64,000 nt of DNA from Xenophilus arseniciresistens (GCF_028023875.1 NZ_JAQIPB010000012.1:62001-126000), one strand, 5' to 3'. Shown: positions 10,032-19,142, numbered from the stretch's first letter. The notes: generated from the letters alone by a model not told the origin. Translations and numbers: made by a program.

Positions 10032-11549
10032 ATGACTGCCTATGCTGCGCTCATGCCCCTGTCTCAAACCCCTGTTGGTGGCGCCTTCGCCGGGCGCGAC
10101 ATTGTCGAACTCGACGCCGTCTCGCTCTCGCAGGCCATCGCCACGCGCGCCCTGTCCTGCGTGGAGCTGCTGCAGGCCTTCCTGGCGCAGATCGAGCGGC
10201 TGAACCCGCAGGTCAACGCCATCGTGGCGCCGCTGCCCACCGAAGGCCTGCTGGCGCAGGCCCGCGCGCTGGACGCCGAACTGGCGCGCGGCCGGTGGCG
10301 CGGCCCGCTGCATGGCTTCGTGCAGGCACCCAAGGACATCATGCCCGCGGCCGGCATGGTCACCACGCGTGGCTCGCCCATCTTTGCCGGGCAGGTGTCG
10401 GCCAGCGATGCGGTGGTGTTCGAGCGCATGCGCGCGGGCGGCGCGGTCTTCATCGGGCGCAGCAATTCACCCGAATTCGGACTGGGCGGCCACACCTACA
10501 ACCCCGTCTACGGCACCACGCGCAACGCCTTCGAGCCCACGCGCACGGCCGGCGGCAGCAGCGGCGGCGCGGCCGTGGCCGTGGCGCTGCGCATGCTGCC
10601 GGTGGCCGACGGCTCCGACATGATGGGCTCGCTGCGCACGCCGGCGGCCTTCAACAACGTCTATGGCTTTCGCACCTCCTTCGGCCTGGTGCCGCACGGG
10701 CCGGCGGAAGAGGTCTTCGCGCAGCAGTTCAGCGTGGCCGGCCCGATGGCGCGCAACATCCCCGACCTGGCGCTGCTGCTGGGCGTGCAGGCCGGCTTCG
10801 ACGCCCGGCTGCCGCTCACGCGCCGCAGCGAGGCGCCGGGCCGCTTTGCCCTGCCGCCGCCGCGCGACTGGCGCGGCGTGCGCATCGGCTGGCTGGGCGA
10901 TCTGAACGGCCAGTTGCCGATGGAAGCCGGGCTGCTGCAGACCTGCAGCGGCGCGCTTGCGCACTTCGAGGCCATGGGCTGCCAGGTGCAGGCCGTCACG
11001 CCGGCCTTCGACCTCGAGCGCCTGTGGCGCGCCTGGATCGACCTGCGCAGCTTCAGCGTCAGCGGCGCCAATGCCGCGCTGGCGGCCGACGCCGCCACGC
11101 GCGCGCTGCTCAAGCCCGAGGCGCTGTGGGAGATCGAACGCGGCCTGAAGCTCACGGGGCCGCAGCTGTACGAGGCCATGAAGGTGCGCAGCGCCTGGTA
11201 CCAGTGCCTGCGCGAGCTGTTCGAGCGTGTGGACTTCCTCGTCCTGCCCGCCACGCAGGTCTTTCCCTTCGATGCCGGGCTGGACTGGCCCCGCGCCATC
11301 GACGGGCGCGAGATGGACAGCTACCACCGCTGGATGCAGGCCGTGGTGCCCGCCACCATGGCCGGCCTGCCCGCGCTGGCGGCACCGGCCGGCTTCGGGC
11401 CGCAGGGGCTGCCTGCGGGCATCCAGATCATCGGCCCGGTCCAGGCCGATGCGGCCGTGCTGCAGATCGGCCATGCCTACGACCAGGCCAGCGGCCATTC
11501 GCGCGTGCGCAGCCCGCTGCTCACCCCGTCCACCCCTCCCTTTGCCTGA
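10032..11549 (+). CDS. Amidase (amidase-signature family)
   Basis: An amidase-signature hydrolase of about 505 residues with the complete Ser-cisSer-Lys triad. The lysine is in APKDIMPAAG near residue 101, the cis-serine in AGGSSGGAA, and the nucleophile in SDMMGSLRTPAAF. It hydrolyses a carboxamide; the substrate cannot be told from sequence. Start choice is open: ATG at 10017 leaves almost no promoter space, ATG at 10032 follows a GGAAAGG, and ATG at 10053 lacks a ribosome site. I use 10032. A Bug-type binding protein follows after 7 bases, so the amidase may process a compound captured by that protein. It is divergent from a LysR gene. Confidence 0.9.
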   Translation: MTAYAALMPLSQTPVGGAFAGRDIVELDAVSLSQAIATRALSCVELLQAFLAQIERLNPQVNAIVAPLPTEGLLAQARALDAELARGRWRGPLHGFVQAPKDIMPAAGMVTTRGSPIFAGQVSASDAVVFERMRAGGAVFIGRSNSPEFGLGGHTYNPVYGTTRNAFEPTRTAGGSSGGAAVAVALRMLPVADGSDMMGSLRTPAAFNNVYGFRTSFGLVPHGPAEEVFAQQFSVAGPMARNIPDLALLLGVQAGFDARLPLTRRSEAPGRFALPPPRDWRGVRIGWLGDLNGQLPMEAGLLQTCSGALAHFEAMGCQVQAVTPAFDLERLWRAWIDLRSFSVSGANAALAADAATRALLKPEALWEIERGLKLTGPQLYEAMKVRSAWYQCLRELFERVDFLVLPATQVFPFDAGLDWPRAIDGREMDSYHRWMQAVVPATMAGLPALAAPAGFGPQGLPAGIQIIGPVQADAAVLQIGHAYDQASGHSRVRSPLLTPSTPPFA

Positions 11550-11556
11550 GTTCGCC

Positions 11557-12546
11557 ATGACCGCAGCACTGTCCCGCAAGCAATTTCTTCAAGGCCTGGC
11601 TCTGGGCGCGCTGGCGCTGGCCGGCCCGGGCGCCCTTGCGCAAGCCCATTGGCCCGACCGGCCCGTCCGGCTGATCGTGCCCTTCGCCGCGGGCGGCGCC
11701 ACCGACGTGCTGGGGCGGCTGCTGGCCACGGCGCTGGGCGAGAAGCTGGGCCAGCCCGTGGTGGTGGACAACAAGCCCGGCGCGGGCACCGTGGTGGGCG
11801 CGGCCCTGGTGGCCAAGGCGCCGGCCGACGGCTACACGCTGCTGCTGGGCTCCAACTCCACCTTCACGCTCAACCCGGCCATCCGCACCCACCTGCCGTA
11901 TGACCCGCTCAAGAGCTTCACCGCGCTGGGCACGGTGGCCGACATGAGCCTGCTGCTGCTGGCCAACAACGACAGCAGCGTGCGCAGCGTGGCCGAGCTG
12001 GTGAAGCAGGCCAAGGCGGCGCCCGACAAGTTCTCCTATGGCTCCTTTGGCGCGGGCTCCTCGGTCCACTTCGGCGCCGAGATGCTCAAGAGCACGGCCG
12101 GCATCCGCATGGTGCATGTGCCCTTCAACGGCAGCGCGCCCAGCCTCACGGCGCTGATCGGCGGGCAGGTGCAGGTGTCGGTGGACACCATCGTCGCCAG
12201 CCTGCCGCAGATCCAGGCCGGCAAGGTGCGTCCGCTGGCCACGCTGGCGGCCCGCCGCCTGCCCAGCCTGCCCGACGTGCCCACCGTGGCCGAAAGCGGC
12301 TACCCGGGTTTCGAGGCCGGTTCCTGGTTCGGCCTGGTGGGCCCGGCAGGCCTGCCCGCGCCCGTCGCGCAGAAGCTGGAAAGCGCGCTGGCCGAGGTGC
12401 TGCAGCCCGCGGCGATGAAGAAGCGGCTGGTCGAACTGGGCCTGACGCCCGCCCACGGCAACGCCGCCGCCCTGCGCGCGCGCATCGAAAGCGAACTGCC
12501 GGCCATGCGCGCCGTGGCGGCGCGCGCGGACATCCGGGCGGATTGA
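11557..12546 (+). CDS. Tripartite tricarboxylate transporter substrate-binding protein (Bug family)
   Basis: A 329-residue periplasmic binding protein of the Bug/TctC family. The N-terminal signal ends around GALAQA. The Bug hallmarks WPDRPVRLIVPFAAGGATD, NKPGAGTVVG and ADGYTLLLG follow, then the C-terminal lobe. The family is hugely expanded in Comamonadaceae and Alcaligenaceae and binds carboxylates or amides for TctAB-type import or for sensing. No tctA or tctB is nearby, which is common for orphan Bug proteins. It is very likely co-transcribed with the amidase and under the divergent LysR regulator. Confidence 0.93.
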   Translation: MTAALSRKQFLQGLALGALALAGPGALAQAHWPDRPVRLIVPFAAGGATDVLGRLLATALGEKLGQPVVVDNKPGAGTVVGAALVAKAPADGYTLLLGSNSTFTLNPAIRTHLPYDPLKSFTALGTVADMSLLLLANNDSSVRSVAELVKQAKAAPDKFSYGSFGAGSSVHFGAEMLKSTAGIRMVHVPFNGSAPSLTALIGGQVQVSVDTIVASLPQIQAGKVRPLATLAARRLPSLPDVPTVAESGYPGFEAGSWFGLVGPAGLPAPVAQKLESALAEVLQPAAMKKRLVELGLTPAHGNAAALRARIESELPAMRAVAARADIRAD

Positions 12547-12587
12547 GGGTCAGTGCCGCGCGGCGAGAGCGCCCGCGCCGGCCAGCT

Positions 12588-13130
12588 TCAGATCAGCACC
12601 GGCGCGTCCGGCAGCTCGTTGCTGCGGCGCGGGCTGCCGGCGTCGGCAGGGAAGTGCGCCACCAGCAGGGCCGAGACTTCTTCGAGCGCCAGCGTGAGGC
12701 CGTCTTCGAAGCGGCCTTCGGCAAAAGCCTGGCCCATGCGCTGAGCCAGGGCCTGCCACTGCGCGGCATCCACATGCGCGTCGATGCCGCGGTCGGCCAC
12801 GATCTCGATGGCGTGTTCGGCCAGCAGCAGGTAGATGAGCACGCCGTTGTTGTGGGCCGTGTCCCAGACGCGCAGCTTGCCGAACTGCGTGACCGCGCGC
12901 TGGCGCACGGGCGCGTCCTGGCGGATGTAGCTCCAGGGCAGGCCGGCTTCGACGCAGATGCGGACCTGGCCCGTGTGGCGCTGTTCGCTGGCGCGCACGC
13001 GCGCGGCCAGGCGCTGCAGCAGTTCGGGCGCAAAGATGCGGCGGGTGTGGCCTTCATTCGTGCGGCGGTTGCGCAGCAGGCGCTGCAGGCGGCCGAACCA
13101 GGTGGGCGCGTAGCGCGCGCGTGCGGGCAT
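12588..13130 (-). CDS. TPM-domain protein, short cytoplasmic-type
   Basis: A 180-residue protein ending the lemA-TPM-TPM operon. It contains a TPM (YgcG/TLP18.3-type) fold with the segments GQVRICVEAGLPW, RQRAVTQFGKLRVWDTAHNNGVLIYLLLAEHAIEIVADRG (read across residues 55-105) and FEDGLTLALEEV. It lacks a signal peptide and the C-terminal membrane/Gly-Ser region of its upstream neighbour. The ATG at 13130 overlaps the last base of the preceding stop; a GTG directly before it is an alternative start. Partner function with LemA is unproven. Confidence 0.82.
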   Translation of the reverse strand: MPARARYAPTWFGRLQRLLRNRRTNEGHTRRIFAPELLQRLAARVRASEQRHTGQVRICVEAGLPWSYIRQDAPVRQRAVTQFGKLRVWDTAHNNGVLIYLLLAEHAIEIVADRGIDAHVDAAQWQALAQRMGQAFAEGRFEDGLTLALEEVSALLVAHFPADAGSPRRSNELPDAPVLI

Positions 13131-14101
13131 CACCAGTCTCCCGAGGCGCCGCCGCCTCCAAAGTCGCCACCGCCGCCCGAGCTAAAGCTGTCGCTGCTGC
13201 TACTGCTGCTGCTGCTCCAGCCGCCCGAAGAGGACGAGCCGCTGCTCCAGCCGCCCGTGCCATGGCCGCCCCGGTAGCCGCCACTGCTGGTGGTGGAAAA
13301 GCGCAGGCCCGACGACAGGGCCAGCGCGAAGCTGGCGATGATCAGGGCCGCCACGCCCGCCAGCACGCCGGCGAACAGGCTGGACGTGATCCACCAGATC
13401 ACCGCGCCGGCCAGGCCGGCCGTGAACGTCACGCCCAGGCCACCACCCACTGCCTTGCGCAGCAGCCCGGCGATCAGCACCACGGGCAGGAAGAACAGGA
13501 ACAGCAGGTCCTCGAAGTCGAGCCTGTCCAGCAGTCCTCCGGACGAGGCCTCGTCGCCCGGCGCCACGGCTTCCATTTCAATCGTGGCTTCGTTGCCGAT
13601 GCGCGCGATCAGCTGGTCCAGCGCGGCGTCGATGCCGCCGGCGAAGTCGTTGTTGCGAAAGGCCGGCTTCATGTGCTGGTCGATGATGCGCGCGGCGGCC
13701 AGGTCGGGCACCGCGCCTTCCAGCGTCTTGGCCACTTCGATGCGCATGCGCCGCTCGTTCTTGGCCACGATCACGAGCAGGCCGTCGCCCACGTCGCGGC
13801 GCCCGATCTTCCATGCGTTGGCCACGCGGTTGGCATAGGCCGCAATGTCCTCGGGCGCCGTGGCCGGCACCATCAGCACGACGATCTGCGTGCCCTCGCG
13901 CTGCTCGAAGTCCTGCAGCTTGTCCTCGAGCCTCTGCCGCGCGTCGGGCGTCAGCGTGCCGGTCTGGTCGATCACACGGGCGGTGAGCGCGGGCACCGGC
14001 TGCAGCGCCTGGGCCCAGGCCGCGGCCATGAAGGCGCCGGCCGCAGCCGCGATCAGCAGCAGGGCGGTCAGCCGGCGCAGCAGCGGCAGCGAGTTCAGCA
14101 C
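13130..14101 (-). CDS. TPM-domain membrane protein (YgcG family)
   Basis: A 323-residue exported protein. It has an N-terminal signal or anchor to about residue 30 (ending AAAWAQA), then a TPM domain (about 35-165) with VIDQTGTLTPDARQRLE, GTQIVVLMVP and GDGLLVIVAKNERRMRIEV. Two hydrophobic segments follow around residues 200-265, and the tail is almost only Ser and Gly, ending in FGGGGASGDW. That Gly/Ser tail with a terminal aromatic is typical of YgcG proteins. It sits between lemA and a second TPM gene. The family is linked to membrane-associated assembly in several bacteria but its activity is unclear. Confidence 0.88.
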   Translation of the reverse strand: MLNSLPLLRRLTALLLIAAAAGAFMAAAWAQALQPVPALTARVIDQTGTLTPDARQRLEDKLQDFEQREGTQIVVLMVPATAPEDIAAYANRVANAWKIGRRDVGDGLLVIVAKNERRMRIEVAKTLEGAVPDLAAARIIDQHMKPAFRNNDFAGGIDAALDQLIARIGNEATIEMEAVAPGDEASSGGLLDRLDFEDLLFLFFLPVVLIAGLLRKAVGGGLGVTFTAGLAGAVIWWITSSLFAGVLAGVAALIIASFALALSSGLRFSTTSSGGYRGGHGTGGWSSGSSSSGGWSSSSSSSSDSFSSGGGGDFGGGGASGDW

Positions 14102-14119
14102 GACGGGGCGGGCGCGCGC

Positions 14120-14740
14120 CTACTTCTGCGCGGGTGCCGGCGCGGGCGTGCTGCCGGTGCCGAAGTCCACCTTGGGCGGGCGCGAGATCTCGGCTTCGTT
14201 CTGCACGCTGAAGGTGGGCTTGGGCTCGTAGCTGAAGACCATGGCCGTCAGGTTGGTCGGAAAGCTGCGCGCCAGCACGTTGTAGTCCTGCACGGTCTGG
14301 ATGTAACGGTTGCGCGCCACGGTGATCCGGTTCTCGGTGCCCTCCAGCGTCACGCGCAGGTCGCGGAAGGCCTGGTTGGCCTGCAACTGCGGGTAGCGCT
14401 CGGCCACCACCATCAGCCGCGAGAGTGCGCTCGACAGCTCGCCTTGCGCCTGCTGGAACTGGTTGAAGGCCTGCGGGTTGTTCAGCGTCTCGGGCGTCAC
14501 CTGGATCGAGGTGGCCTTGGCCCGGGCCTCGACCACGCGGGTGAGCGTTTCCTGCTCGAAGTTGGCTTCGCCCTTGACCGAGGCCACGATGTTGGGCACG
14601 AGGTCGGCGCGGCGCTGGTACTGGTTCAGCACCTCGCTCCAGGCGGCCTTGCTGGACTCGTCCAGCTTCTGAAAGTCGTTGTAGCCGCAGCCGCTGAGCG
14701 CAGCGGCCAGCACCAGCACGGGAAGCCAGCGTCGGGTCAT
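14120..14740 (-). CDS. lemA: LemA family lipoprotein
   Basis: A 206-residue LemA protein. It has a lipoprotein signal with lipobox LSGC (C18), then the family core YNDFQKLDESSKAAWSEV, QYQRRADLVPNIV and the helical bundle to about residue 165 (ITVARNRYIQTVQDYN). The C-terminal 30 residues are Pro/Ala-rich. A ribosome site AAGGAG precedes the ATG. It heads the operon with two TPM genes, a gene order conserved in many bacteria, which supports a common envelope task. The name is by homology only; the role of LemA is not settled. Confidence 0.92.
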   Translation of the reverse strand: MTRRWLPVLVLAAALSGCGYNDFQKLDESSKAAWSEVLNQYQRRADLVPNIVASVKGEANFEQETLTRVVEARAKATSIQVTPETLNNPQAFNQFQQAQGELSSALSRLMVVAERYPQLQANQAFRDLRVTLEGTENRITVARNRYIQTVQDYNVLARSFPTNLTAMVFSYEPKPTFSVQNEAEISRPPKVDFGTGSTPAPAPAQK

Positions 14741-14875
14741 GAACGGAACTCCTTGAGGCAGCGCGCCCAGCCGTGGATCGCGCAGGCGGCGAACTTAGCA
14801 CACCCGCCCGGCGGCCTCGGCCAAGTGCCCTGGGCCCGATGGCGCCGCAGCCGCCAAAAGGCACAATCCGTTCCC

Positions 14876-15334
14876 ATGCCGACCCGCACCAAACTGCGCG
14901 CGGCCGCTCTGGGCGGCAGCGCCGACGACATCGAACATGCCTTCTACGAAGCGCTGCAGCGCGGCGACATCGACGCGCTGATGGCCTGCTGGGCCGACGA
15001 GGACGAAGTGTTCTGCGTCCACCCCGGCGGCCCGCGCCTGGTGGGCACGGGCGCCATCCGCGCGGCCTTCGAGCAGATGTTCGACAACGGTGGCCGCATC
15101 GACGCCCAGCCCGCGCGCGTGCGCAGGATCGAATCGCTGGCCAGCAGCGTGCACAACGTGCTCGAGCGCATCGAGGTGCTGACGGCCGAGGGCCCCAAGC
15201 ACGCCTTCGTGCTGGCCACCAACGTCTATCACAAGACGCCGCAGGGCTGGCGCATGGTGGCGCACCACGCCAGCCCCGGCACCTCGGCCGAGCCCACCGA
15301 GGCGCACCACGAGGCGCCCGCCTTCCTGCATTGA
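14876..15334 (+). CDS. SnoaL/NTF2-like small protein
   Basis: A 152-residue protein with a nuclear-transport-factor-2-like cone fold. DIEHAFYEALQRGDIDALMA, ADEDEVFCVHPGG, GTGAIRAAFEQMF and the closing NVYHKTPQGWRMVAHHASP match SnoaL-like/DUF4440 proteins. The family holds isomerases, hydrolases and non-enzymatic binders, so no reaction can be assigned. The final 15 residues are His/Glu/Ala-rich. It is divergent from lemA by 135 bases and lies 47 bases before the YheT-type hydrolase, possibly in one transcript. Confidence 0.78.
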   Translation: MPTRTKLRAAALGGSADDIEHAFYEALQRGDIDALMACWADEDEVFCVHPGGPRLVGTGAIRAAFEQMFDNGGRIDAQPARVRRIESLASSVHNVLERIEVLTAEGPKHAFVLATNVYHKTPQGWRMVAHHASPGTSAEPTEAHHEAPAFLH

Positions 15335-15381
15335 CACCCGACGGGCGCCGGGCGCGCGGCCCGGCTGCGCCAGACCCAGAC

Positions 15382-16359
15382 ATGCTCGACTACCGAACCC
15401 CGCGCTGGCTGCCCGGCGGCAACCTGCAGACCATCTGGCCTGCGCTGTGGTCGCGCCGGCATGAAGGGCCGGCCCCGGTCTATGCGCGCGAGCGCTGGGA
15501 CACGCCCGATGGCGACTTCATCGACGTGGACCTGCAGCCGGCCCCGGCCGGCGCGGCCAATGCGCCGCTGCTGGTGCTGTTCCATGGCCTGGAGGGCTCG
15601 TCGCGCAGCCACTATGCGCTGGCCTTCGCGGCCCAGGCGGCGGCCTGCGGCATGGCCTTTGCCGTGCCGCACTTTCGCGGCTGCGGCGGCAGCATCAACC
15701 TGGCGCCGCGGGCCTACCACTCGGGCGACCACGAAGAGATCGGCTGGATCCTGAAGCGCTTCGCCGCAAGGCGGCACGATGCGCCGGTCCTTGCCGTCGG
15801 CGTTTCGCTGGGCGGCAACGCCTTGCTGCGCTGGGCCGAGGAAGCCGGCGGGAGCGCCGCGCAAACGGTGCGCGCCGTGGCCGCCGTCAGCGCGCCGCTG
15901 GACCTGGCCGCAGGCGGCGCGGCCATCGGCCGGGGCTTCAACCGGCAGGTCTACACGCGCATGTTCCTGAACACCATGAAGCCCAAGGCGCTGGCCAAGC
16001 TGGCGCAGCACCCGGGGCTGTTCGACCGCGGGCGGCTGCTGGCGGCGCGCGACCTGCACGACTTCGACGATGTGTTCACGGCGCCGCTGCACGGCTTTGC
16101 GGGCGTGCAGGACTACTGGCGCCGCGCGTCGGCCAAGCCGCACCTGCGTGCCATCCGCGTCCCGGCGCTGGTGCTCAACGCCCGCAACGACCCCTTCGTG
16201 CCCGGTGCCAGCCTGCCCACCACCACCGAGGTGGGCCCGCATGTGACGCTGTGGCAGCCCGCGCATGGCGGCCACGTGGGCTTTGCCCTGGGGCGGCCGC
16301 CGGGCCATGTGCGCAGCATGCCGCAGGCCGTGACCGGCTGGCTGCGGGCGCATCTCTGA
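15382..16359 (+). CDS. YheT-family alpha/beta-fold hydrolase
   Basis: A 325-residue alpha/beta hydrolase of the YheT/ABHD1-3 group. The start YRTPRWLPGGNLQTIWPAL is diagnostic for the group. VLFHGLEGSSRSHYA gives the oxyanion region, the nucleophile elbow GVSLGG puts the serine near residue 142, the acid lies in LNARNDPFVPG and the histidine in AHGGHVGF. Members act as carboxylesterases on unknown, often lipid, substrates in the cytoplasm. It runs in the same direction as the SnoaL-like gene and a conserved hypothetical gene. Confidence in family is high, in substrate none. Confidence 0.92.
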   Translation: MLDYRTPRWLPGGNLQTIWPALWSRRHEGPAPVYARERWDTPDGDFIDVDLQPAPAGAANAPLLVLFHGLEGSSRSHYALAFAAQAAACGMAFAVPHFRGCGGSINLAPRAYHSGDHEEIGWILKRFAARRHDAPVLAVGVSLGGNALLRWAEEAGGSAAQTVRAVAAVSAPLDLAAGGAAIGRGFNRQVYTRMFLNTMKPKALAKLAQHPGLFDRGRLLAARDLHDFDDVFTAPLHGFAGVQDYWRRASAKPHLRAIRVPALVLNARNDPFVPGASLPTTTEVGPHVTLWQPAHGGHVGFALGRPPGHVRSMPQAVTGWLRAHL

Positions 16360-16394
16360 CAGCCGCCCTGCAGCGGGCGGCGCACAATCGCGCC

Positions 16395-16937
16395 ATGGAC
16401 GACATCGTCAGACAGGCTTTGGCCAAATGGCCCAACGTGCCCCACTGCTATGGCTGGCTGGGCTTGGACGCGCGGGGCCAGTGGTACATGCGCGACGACC
16501 GCACGCAGGCGGCCGGCCCCTTCCCGCAGGCGCGCGGCTCGTTGCTGCGGCATGACAAGCTGATCGAGTTCATCCATCGCAACTACGAGGCCGACGAAGC
16601 CGGCCAGTGGTTCTTCCAGAACGGCCCGCAGCGCGTGTATGTGGAGCTGGAGGCCACGCCCTTGATCTGGCGCATGGCCGAGGACTTCAGCCTGTCGGAC
16701 CACACGGGCGCGGCGGCCGAGCCCACCGACTGCCTGCTCGACGAGCAGGGCCGGCTGTACTTCGTGGCCGCGCGCAGCGTGGGCCTGCTGCACACGCAGG
16801 ACGTGGGCCTGGCGGCCGATGCCATCGAGCAGGGCCGCTGGCAGCCGCGCGAGGTGCTGGCGGCCGGGCTGCCCGCGCAGTACGGCTTCGTGCGCAGCCC
16901 CGCGGCGCTCAACCCGGGGCCGGCTGCGCACGCCTGA
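16395..16937 (+). CDS. Conserved hypothetical protein (DUF2946-labelled type)
   Basis: A 180-residue soluble protein without signal peptide or membrane segments. It begins MDDIVRQALAKWPNVPHCYG, a start I recognise from Burkholderiales proteins that are usually labelled DUF2946. That label is from memory and not certain. Visible repeats of W/Y-rich beta segments (GWLGLDARGQWYMRD, QWFFQNGPQRVYVEL, QGRLYFVAARSVG) suggest a beta-sandwich. Its 3' end overlaps the convergent sensor kinase gene by 29 bases. No function can be given. Confidence 0.75.
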   Translation: MDDIVRQALAKWPNVPHCYGWLGLDARGQWYMRDDRTQAAGPFPQARGSLLRHDKLIEFIHRNYEADEAGQWFFQNGPQRVYVELEATPLIWRMAEDFSLSDHTGAAAEPTDCLLDEQGRLYFVAARSVGLLHTQDVGLAADAIEQGRWQPREVLAAGLPAQYGFVRSPAALNPGPAAHA

Positions 16938-18294
16938 AGACCAGCGCCGCGCGCAGGCCGCCCGGCGCGGGCGCATCTTCCAGCAACAGGCGCGCGCCCA
17001 GCAGCTGCGCATAGCGCGCCACGATGGCCATCCCGAGGCCGGCGCCCTGGCCCAGGCGCTGCCCGTCGGCCCCTTGTGCCCAGCGCTGCAGCAGCGCGCG
17101 GCGGGCGCTTTCAGGAATGCCGGGGCCGTCGTCGATCACGGCCAGCACCAGTTCATCGGCGGCGGGCCCGGCGGCCAGCTCCAGCGTGATCATGCGGCCG
17201 CCGTAGCGCAGCGCGTTGTCGATCAGGTTGTCCAGCATCGCCTCGACCAGCGCGCCATCGGTGTCGATGCGCAGCGCGTCGGCCTCGGGCGCGTCCACGC
17301 CGCGCGCGCCGATGTCCACGCCCTGGCGGTCGGCCTTGTCCAGATGCCGCAGCACGGCCTGGCGCAGCAGCGACGCGGGCGCCAGCCGCTCGCGGTGCAG
17401 CGCCTGCTCGCCTTCGTCGGCCAGCGCCAGGGCGAGCAGCTGGTCCACCAGATGGCTGGCGCGGCCCACGCTGCCGGCCACCTGCTGCAGCTGCTGGTGC
17501 CACACGGCGGGGTCGGGGTGCGTGAGGCCGTAGTCGGCCAGCGCGCGGATGCCGGCCAGCGGCGTGCGCAGCTCATGCGCCACATTGCCCGCGAACTCGC
17601 GCTGCGCCCGCACGCCATGGTCCACGCGCGCGAACAGCGCGTTGACGGTCTGGCCCAACTGCTCGATCTCCTGCGTGGAGGGCGGCACCTGCACGGACGA
17701 CAGGTCGCGCGCGTCGCGTCGCGCCAGGCTCGATTGCAACTGGTGCAGCGGGGCCAGGTCGGCATCGATGCCGCGGCGCAGCCACAGCAGCAGCAGCACC
17801 AGCAGCGCAAGCTGCGGCAAGGCCGCAAACAGCAGCAGCCGCTGCACCAGCGCGCCGCGCACGCGCGTGGTGTGGGCGATCAGCACGCGGTAGGGCTGGC
17901 CTTCGACGGTGTGGCGCAGCGCCACCGCGCGCACCGGCTGGCCTTCATGCATCAGCTCGCGGTAGCGATGGGGCTCGCCGGGCGCCAGAGCGATGTCGGG
18001 CAGCGCGGCCCCGGCCAGGCGCCGTCCGTCGGGCCCGAGCACCGCGAAGTGCACCACTTCTGCCTGATCGAACAGCGCGGCCGTCAGCTCGGTCGGCGAG
18101 AGCTGCAGCCCCACCTCGTGCGTGACGGGGTCCGCGCGCACGTGCGAGGCGATGGAATACGCGTCGTCGAGCAATGCGCGGTCGAAGGCGCGTTCGGTGA
18201 AATGGCTGGAGATGGCCAGCATCACGGCCGTGCCCACCAGCCAGGTCAGGCCCAGCGGCAGCATCACATGCCGCAGCACGCGCGCGCGCAGCAT
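16909..18294 (-). CDS. Sensor histidine kinase (TctE-like)
   Basis: A 461-residue membrane kinase. Transmembrane segments are near residues 10-28 and 150-172, enclosing a periplasmic sensor of about 120 residues. HisKA follows with AHELRTPLAG, and a HATPase domain with DNLIDNALRYG, DDGPGIP and GQGAGLGMAIV. The sensor region resembles the TctE-type 2CSK_N domain, which usually senses carboxylates; this is by resemblance only. The ATG at 18294 is chosen. A TTG at 18345 overlapping the regulator stop (TTGA) would add 17 residues and is a real alternative. It is paired with the upstream response regulator. Confidence 0.9.
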   Translation of the reverse strand: MLRARVLRHVMLPLGLTWLVGTAVMLAISSHFTERAFDRALLDDAYSIASHVRADPVTHEVGLQLSPTELTAALFDQAEVVHFAVLGPDGRRLAGAALPDIALAPGEPHRYRELMHEGQPVRAVALRHTVEGQPYRVLIAHTTRVRGALVQRLLLFAALPQLALLVLLLLWLRRGIDADLAPLHQLQSSLARRDARDLSSVQVPPSTQEIEQLGQTVNALFARVDHGVRAQREFAGNVAHELRTPLAGIRALADYGLTHPDPAVWHQQLQQVAGSVGRASHLVDQLLALALADEGEQALHRERLAPASLLRQAVLRHLDKADRQGVDIGARGVDAPEADALRIDTDGALVEAMLDNLIDNALRYGGRMITLELAAGPAADELVLAVIDDGPGIPESARRALLQRWAQGADGQRLGQGAGLGMAIVARYAQLLGARLLLEDAPAPGGLRAALVFRRAQPAPG

Positions 18295-18341
18295 GGGCGA
18301 AGGCGCCTCCGCGTGCGCGTCGTGCGGCGAGCGCGTGGGCC

Positions 18342-19031
18342 TCAAGCCTCGGGCTCCAGCATGTAGCCGATGCCGCGCAGGGTGCGAATGGCCGCGCCGC
18401 TGCCGGCGAGCTTCTTGCGCAGGCGCGAGACGAAAGCCTCCAGCGCGTTGTCGCCCAGCGCTTCGTCGAAGCCCGAGAGCTTGTCGGACAGGGCGCGCTT
18501 GCTCACGGCGTGGCCGGGCGGGCTCATCAGCTCCCACAGCACCTCGAACTCGCGTGCGGGCAGCTCCAGCAGCTCTTCGCCCAGGCTGAAGCGGCGCGCG
18601 CGACGGTCCAGCACCAGCCGGCCCAGGCGCGCGATGTCTTCGGCACCCGTGGCACGGCGCACCAGCGCGCGCAGGCGCGCTTCCACCTCGGCCAGGTCGA
18701 AGGGCTTGCCCAGGTAATCATCGGCGCCTGCGTCCAGGCCGGCGATGCGCTCCTCGGTGCGGTTGCGCGCCGTGAGCACCAGCACCGGCGTGCGGTCGCC
18801 GCGCTGGCGCGCTGCGCGCAACACGGCCAGGCCGCTGCCGGTGTCGCTGCCCGGGCGGGCGTGCTGCGGCAGGTTCAGGTCCAGCAGCACCGCGTCGGCG
18901 GGCTGCACGCGCCACAGGTGCGCGGCTTCTTCGGCTGTGGCGGCCTGGTCCACGCGATGGCCCGCATCCAGCAGGCTGCGGGCCATCACCTCGCGCAGCA
19001 CCGCGTCGTCTTCCACCAGCAGGATTCGCAT
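18342..19031 (-). CDS. OmpR-family response regulator (TctD-like)
   Basis: A 229-residue response regulator. The receiver domain has acidic pocket VEDDA, phosphorylated D51 in LLDLNLP and lysine in LGKPFD. A winged-helix DNA-binding domain follows (about 125-225) with LPAREFEVLWELM and TLRGIGYMLEPE. The C-terminal half reads closely like TctD regulators. The beta3-alpha3 loop after LNLP is longer than usual, by about 8 residues (QHARPGSDTGSG), next to the phosphorylation site. It is the first gene of the regulator-kinase pair. Targets are not evident here; classic TctD partners (tctCBA) are absent from the window. Confidence 0.92.
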   Translation of the reverse strand: MRILLVEDDAVLREVMARSLLDAGHRVDQAATAEEAAHLWRVQPADAVLLDLNLPQHARPGSDTGSGLAVLRAARQRGDRTPVLVLTARNRTEERIAGLDAGADDYLGKPFDLAEVEARLRALVRRATGAEDIARLGRLVLDRRARRFSLGEELLELPAREFEVLWELMSPPGHAVSKRALSDKLSGFDEALGDNALEAFVSRLRKKLAGSGAAIRTLRGIGYMLEPEA

Positions 19032-19142
19032 TCGGCAAGCCTAGCAGTTCGAGGCGCTGCAGCCTGACTGGAGGCTGAGTTCGCGAGGTCCGCTGCCCCC
19101 CGAGGGGGTGCTTTTTCATCTTGGGGCGGCCCGGCGATGAAA

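Noticed and set aside
13180..13225. CTG trinucleotide repeats
   Set aside because: They encode the Ser-rich tail of the YgcG-type protein on the other strand, a normal family feature rather than a repeat element.
13121..14875. The long plus-strand frame leading into the SnoaL-like gene
   Set aside because: Its first 585 codons lie antisense to lemA and the TPM genes; only the last part from the ATG at 14876 is a credible protein.
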